Below are positions 60,538 through 64,000 of a stretch of DNA of 64,000 nt, in pieces. The position numbers and the translations under genes are program-made. The stretch spans positions 1,054,001-1,118,000 of the forward strand of contig NZ_PYGD01000001.1 of the NCBI RefSeq assembly GCF_003014535.1, read 5' to 3'. Within the stretch, counting starts at the first letter, position 1. Each line of letters begins with the position of its first letter. The notes beneath the pieces were generated by a model. That model did no database searches and was not told the origin of the DNA. It was given only the letters and a program-made list of their open reading frames with translations. Source of the DNA: Taibaiella chishuiensis. GTDB lineage: Bacteria; Bacteroidota; Bacteroidia; Chitinophagales; Chitinophagaceae.

Positions 60538-63135
60538 ATGAAAACACAATCACTACGCGGAGCATTCCGCAATTGCCTCTTTGGCCTCCTGGGCCTTATT
60601 GCCTGCGGCACCGTATTCGACCTTAGGGCGCAAACGGCGCTTACAGCAGGAGATATAGCCTTTACGGGTTATAATAGCTTTGACGCCGCAACGACTACCT
60701 ACAGCAACGAGTTCAGCTTTGTTATCCTGAAGGTGGAAGGCATTACTGCCGGAACAACGATCAACTTTACCGACAATGGCTGGAACGTTGCTACAAGCAT
60801 GACCAGTCCCGCTTTCACGAACGACGAAGGCGTCATTACCTGGACAGCCGGCAGCGATCTGCCGGTGTTTACTCAAGTGCATATCCAGGTAAACGGGACC
60901 GGTACGGCAATCGTGTCGGCTACTTCGGGTACCGCGGTCCTTACGACGCCTAACTTTTGGCTGTCCCCGGCGGGCGACCAGGTGTTGGCTTACCAGGGCG
61001 CGCTCAATGTCGATCCGCTGATGATAGCCGGGGTACATACCAATGCAGAGAACGTAGACGGGACTAGTACGCTGGTCGCCTGGGATGCAGGTTATGTTAC
61101 CAGCAACGGAAGCCGCTCGGGTATACCTCCCGGCCTGGCCGGTAATATTACTGCAGTAATGCTGGTAACAGGAGCCGGACCTTTGTTTGACCCTGCAACC
61201 GATAAAAAGGCCAACTGGAAATACGACTGCGCCTTAGCCGTCTACCCGACAGGCGTGGCGTTGCGTAACGCAATAAACGACCGGTCAGGCTGGAACGGGG
61301 CCAATGCCTCGCCTTATGACTTAAACGCGACCTGCGCCTTTGCCGTGCCGCCTGTGATTACTTTACAGCCCGTCAAAACCACCGCCTGTATCGGTATGGA
61401 TACGGTACTTAAAGTAAATGCCAGCTATGCGACAACCTATAAATGGCAGCGCCGAAGCAATAGCACACTTGCATTTACCGATATGGTGGATACGCTGCCT
61501 TTCTCGGGAAGTAATACCAGCCGTTTTCATATTAATGCGGGTGCATCGGGTGGAGGTGGGTATTACCGTGTCGTGGTCAGTAATGCTGCAGGTTCGGTAA
61601 CTTCTGATAGTGTGTTGCTGAGTGTGAAAGCGAGAGGGGAGTGGCTTTTTGGTACGCCGCAATGGTCGAATCCGAATAACTGGAGTTGCGGGTTACTTCC
61701 CGACTCTACTACCGATGTAGTGATTGCGCCCATACATGCGACATCGCCAAGCCCGGTGGTCGATATTCCCGATGCCGTCTGCCGGAATCTCTATGTTGGT
61801 ATCCTCACCTCGGTCACGTTTGCCAATGCCGCGAGTGCGCTGAAGGTGCATGGCGCCATTACCGTCATGCAGTCTTCGCTTATGGTAAGGGGAACCCTGG
61901 ATCTCACCCAGGGTAAGCTGATTTATGCGGGTGCACCGACGCAGGTCGTTCTTTCAAGCACTTATAACAACCTTGAGATCCGGGGTGATAAAACACTTAC
62001 GATAGCCGGTGGTATCCAGGTAAACGGGACGCTGACGCTGAATAACGGCAAACTTTTTACAGGCGACAATACCGTTACGATCAACGCCACCGGTAATATC
62101 GTGCAGGCAGATCCCAATTCCTTTATCGTACTGGCGCCGGCACGGTCTTCCTCGGTGCTGATCCAGAATAATATTGGTACAGGAGGGCGTACCGGAGATG
62201 TTCTTTTCCCGGTAGGCACGAGCGCAACTTCTTACACGCCGCTTAAGGTAAATAATAGCGGCCCGGCAACTTATTTTTCCCTGGGGATGCGGGATTCCGT
62301 ATGTACTGGTTATTTCGGATCCTTCAGCACGCCCAATGGTCCTAAAATAACGAATAACGTGGTGGCTAAAGCCTGGAATCTCAGCTCAACAAATGCCTTG
62401 AATGCCTCGGTTACTTTACAATGGAATGCTGCGGACGAGTTACCTGGTTTTGATAACCAGAATTGCACCGTATCCCGTTACAGCAGCGGGAGCTGGAATG
62501 CGTCAGCCCTGGCTGCGGCACAAGGATCGGGCCCATATACCCTTACCCGTTCGGGGTTGACGACGGCAGGCGCAGTACTGGCTGTGGGTAGTGCAGGGTC
62601 GCCCCTGCCGCTCCACCTGGTAGCCTTTAAAGGCATATACCGGGAAGGCGGAGTAGATCTGGATTGGGAAACCGTAGATGAAAAGAACAGCAGCCATTTT
62701 GAATTGCAGCACGCAACCGATGGCATACGGTTCAGCACGTTGGTTATGGTTCAGGCACGCAGGGCTTTATCCAATCATTACAGCTACAGGCATCTGCAGC
62801 CTGTGTCTGAAAACTATTACCGGTTAAAGATGATCGATGCCGACGGTTCCTATACGTACAGCGAGGTGGTGCTGGTACGTAATAACGATGGCGCTGATGC
62901 CGGCAATTACCGGGTCTATCCAAACCCGGCCAAAGAATGGGTTACTATCCGGAGCAATCATGTACCGGTATCGGGCAGGCTTTTGTTGTACGACTTTACC
63001 GGCCGGCTGGTGCTGGAGCAAGCAATAACCGGGCAGGAAACGAAACTGTCGCTTGCCGGTTATCCTGCCGGTATGTACCTGTTGCAATTGTTTAATGGGA
63101 ATACCGTTACCCAGCATAAATTGAATAAGGAATAA
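60538..63135 (+). CDS. Large T9SS type A cargo protein
   Basis: 865 residues. Signal peptide ends near DLRAQ. Residues ~35-265 resemble the lamin-tail/endonuclease-associated N-domain seen in secreted proteins (LTAGDIAFTGYNSFDA ... DEGVITWTAGSD). Residues ~270-365 form an Ig-like sandwich (PPVITLQPVKTTACIGM, DSVLLSVKARGEW), and residues ~380-600 a G8-like/beta-helix stretch with WSNPNNWSCGLLPDSTTDV. The region ~695-765 precedes the type A sorting domain (YRVYPNPAKEWVTIRSN ... PAGMYLLQLFNGNTV). Surface or secreted; a binding role is likely, but no enzyme motif is seen. Confidence 0.82.
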   Translation: MKTQSLRGAFRNCLFGLLGLIACGTVFDLRAQTALTAGDIAFTGYNSFDAATTTYSNEFSFVILKVEGITAGTTINFTDNGWNVATSMTSPAFTNDEGVITWTAGSDLPVFTQVHIQVNGTGTAIVSATSGTAVLTTPNFWLSPAGDQVLAYQGALNVDPLMIAGVHTNAENVDGTSTLVAWDAGYVTSNGSRSGIPPGLAGNITAVMLVTGAGPLFDPATDKKANWKYDCALAVYPTGVALRNAINDRSGWNGANASPYDLNATCAFAVPPVITLQPVKTTACIGMDTVLKVNASYATTYKWQRRSNSTLAFTDMVDTLPFSGSNTSRFHINAGASGGGGYYRVVVSNAAGSVTSDSVLLSVKARGEWLFGTPQWSNPNNWSCGLLPDSTTDVVIAPIHATSPSPVVDIPDAVCRNLYVGILTSVTFANAASALKVHGAITVMQSSLMVRGTLDLTQGKLIYAGAPTQVVLSSTYNNLEIRGDKTLTIAGGIQVNGTLTLNNGKLFTGDNTVTINATGNIVQADPNSFIVLAPARSSSVLIQNNIGTGGRTGDVLFPVGTSATSYTPLKVNNSGPATYFSLGMRDSVCTGYFGSFSTPNGPKITNNVVAKAWNLSSTNALNASVTLQWNAADELPGFDNQNCTVSRYSSGSWNASALAAAQGSGPYTLTRSGLTTAGAVLAVGSAGSPLPLHLVAFKGIYREGGVDLDWETVDEKNSSHFELQHATDGIRFSTLVMVQARRALSNHYSYRHLQPVSENYYRLKMIDADGSYTYSEVVLVRNNDGADAGNYRVYPNPAKEWVTIRSNHVPVSGRLLLYDFTGRLVLEQAITGQETKLSLAGYPAGMYLLQLFNGNTVTQHKLNKE

Positions 63136-63181
63136 CTGCACATTGTAACATGTCCCGCAGAGGATTGTTTTGATATAATGG

Positions 63182-63214
63182 AACACACCCGGCTGTTGGG
63201 CCGGGTGTGTTTTT
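63182..63214 (+). terminator. Intrinsic terminator after the T9SS cargo gene
   Basis: A perfect 12-bp stem (AACACACCCGGC/GCCGGGTGTGTT), 6-base loop, then a T5 tract. Confidence 0.9.
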
Positions 63215-63236
63215 CATTTCCTATAGCTGCTCTCAT

Positions 63237-63264
63237 CTAATATCTAATATCTAATATCTCACAT
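63237..63264. repeat. Heptamer array (CTAATAT)x3 plus CTCACAT
   Basis: Four consecutive 7-base units. The same units make up the array next to sufS at 11994. Confidence 0.9.
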
Positions 63265-63350
63265 GCTTTGTTGAGGATACAAACCTACGATGCAGGTACG
63301 CCGGGGTGAGGCGGAAGGGGATGGGTAAAAGACTGGAAAATACAGGACAT

Positions 63351-63380
63351 AAAAAAAGCCCCGCTGTGTTAGCGGGGCTT
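63351..63380 (-). terminator. Terminator of tRNA-Asn copy 1
   Basis: A perfect 10-bp stem (AAGCCCCGCT/AGCGGGGCTT) followed on the minus strand by T7. Confidence 0.85.
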
Positions 63381-63385
63381 CTGGG

Positions 63386-63459
63386 CTCTCCCTGCTGGAC
63401 TTGAACCAGCGACCCTCTGATTAACAGTCAGATGCTCTAACCAACTGAGCTAAGGAAGA
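63386..63459 (-). tRNA. tRNA-Asn (anticodon GTT), copy 1
   Basis: Acceptor TCTTCCT/AGGGAGA, D-arm AGCTCAGTTGGTTAGAGC, anticodon loop CTGTTAA (GTT), T-arm GCTGG TTCAAGT CCAGC. 74 bases, no CCA. Identical to copy 2. No own -7 box is visible between the copies, so it probably relies on read-through from copy 2's promoter. Confidence 0.95.
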
Positions 63460-63510
63460 ATGTGAATGCCTTCTCGCGAAGGGAAATATTGCACGGGTAA
63501 TCAAAAAATG

Positions 63511-63537
63511 AAAGCCCTGCTGTGCTAGCGGGGCTTT
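63511..63537 (-). terminator. Hairpin after tRNA-Asn copy 2
   Basis: An 11-bp stem with one G-T pair, related to the terminator of copy 1 but with a weaker T-run (TTTCATTTTTTG), so read-through into copy 1 is plausible. Confidence 0.55.
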
Positions 63538-63540
63538 TGG

Positions 63541-63614
63541 CTCTCCCTGCTGGACTTGAACCAGCGACCCTCTGATTAACAGTCAGATGCTCTAACCAAC
63601 TGAGCTAAGGAAGA
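63541..63614 (-). tRNA. tRNA-Asn (anticodon GTT), copy 2
   Basis: Same 74-base sequence as copy 1. Lies directly downstream of the promoter at 63643-63672. Confidence 0.95.
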
Positions 63615-63642
63615 ATTTCAATGCCTTCTCGCGAAGGGAGTG

Positions 63643-63672
63643 CAAAAGTAACTAAAATTTTTATTTCGCAAA
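63643..63672 (-). promoter_or_regulatory. Promoter of the tRNA-Asn pair
   Basis: Minus-strand TACTTTTG (63643-63650) and TTTG (63669-63672) 18 bases apart, a near-ideal Bacteroidota promoter. The equivalent position before copy 1 lacks it. Confidence 0.7.
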
Positions 63673-63688
63673 AATATTTCAGGACTTT

Positions 63689-64000
63689 TTAAAAATTTTT
63701 TCCCAGGAATCTGAAGTTTACCCATACGATCCGGAAATCATCCAGCGCGGCAAAATTTTCGGCGTATTGCTCCGATAAATGTTCCTGGTTATACCGGTCG
63801 GGCGCATACGAAGTATTAAGCGGGTAGGGCGGAATAACCGGCGTGGGTATAGCCGGCAGTTGTTTGGCTGCTGCAAGATCCGGTGCATAGCCTACCCATG
63901 TTTTTTTACCCCCGATCACCTGCAGGATGTTTTTCCAGAAGCCCTTTTTATCGGCCACCTTAAACGACAACAGCGGGTACAACAGCAGGAGAGCGATACC
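63689..64000 (-). CDS. Probable glycosyltransferase, C-terminal fragment
   Basis: The last 104 codons of a minus-strand gene whose start is beyond the window; the frame is open to base 64000. It begins with a hydrophobic stretch (GIALLLLYPLLSF), then DKKGFWKNILQVIGGKKTWVGY and a Pro-rich LPAIPTPVIPPYPLN segment, ending RFLGKNF. A membrane helix followed by KGFWKN...KKTWVGY is the ending I associate with membrane-bound family 2 glycosyltransferases of Bacteroidota; an exopolysaccharide sugar transferase is the alternative. Confidence is modest because the catalytic part is missing. Confidence 0.5.
   Translation of the reverse strand, partial: GIALLLLYPLLSFKVADKKGFWKNILQVIGGKKTWVGYAPDLAAAKQLPAIPTPVIPPYPLNTSYAPDRYNQEHLSEQYAENFAALDDFRIVWVNFRFLGKNF

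Larger units (their letters stand above)
63356..63639. repeat. 129-bp tandem duplication holding tRNA-Asn
   Basis: Bases 63356-63484 and 63511-63639 are near-identical at a 155-base period, and each includes a hairpin, the tRNA and the sequence AATGCCTTCTCGCGAAGGGA. Confidence 0.9.

Overview
The window looks like chromosomal DNA of a member of the Bacteroidota, most likely Chitinophagaceae or a close relative (inference). The reasons are many type 9 secretion (T9SS) cargo proteins (five with type A and two with type B C-terminal sorting regions), HU-SPOR and DUF6089-type proteins, a LytTR regulator paired with a TPR histidine kinase, a fused E1 alpha/beta 2-oxoacid dehydrogenase, and repeated matches to the Bacteroidota promoter consensus (-33 TTTG, -7 TAnnTTTG). 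I see no rRNA, integrase, transposase, prophage or CRISPR array.

Layout. 1-9466: three consecutive T9SS cargo genes, one a 1577-residue beta-propeller plus beta-helix protein, then a TonB-dependent receptor. 9502-13359: ligA and sufS, separated by a repeat-filled spacer with heptamer arrays and three 82-bp repeats. 13424-15174: a glycosyltransferase overlapping tail to tail with a small lipoprotein gene. 15385-21357: an envelope operon (TPR protein, outer-membrane barrel, HU-SPOR protein). 21799-28702: a three-domain MMPL/acyltransferase/methyltransferase fusion, divergent from a LytTR regulator and histidine kinase. 28896-35636: a block of secreted proteins, three of which begin with the same VGIGTT motif, one carrying a phage-tail-like S74 autoprocessing domain. 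35712-42282: rpsA and two T9SS type B proteins. 42305-47620: an SDR enzyme, ferritin, a TSUP permease, the conserved rpmH-rnpA-yidD cluster and the E1 fusion. 47706-50702: a DUF6089 outer-membrane protein and etfBA behind a perfect palindrome. 50776-57623: an acetyltransferase, an LprI-like protein, an AraC regulator, an M1-like peptidase, and a TIR-domain gene followed by two membrane-protein genes. 58005-64000: an S41 peptidase, tRNA-Gln, an orphan secreted protein, a large T9SS cargo protein, duplicated tRNA-Asn genes and the end of a probable glycosyltransferase gene.

How it fits together. Most genes are envelope or surface functions with housekeeping genes between them. The cargo proteins would be exported by Sec and T9SS; the T9SS machinery itself is not in this window. 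The etfBA pair passes electrons from acyl-CoA or similar dehydrogenases to the respiratory chain and is preceded by a TetR-style operator. The most system-like unexplained units are the TIR / PH-like membrane protein / polytopic membrane protein group (55124-57623), the VGIGTT surface-protein block (29866-35576) and the heptamer repeat family. All family assignments come from reading motifs by eye; no database search was run.
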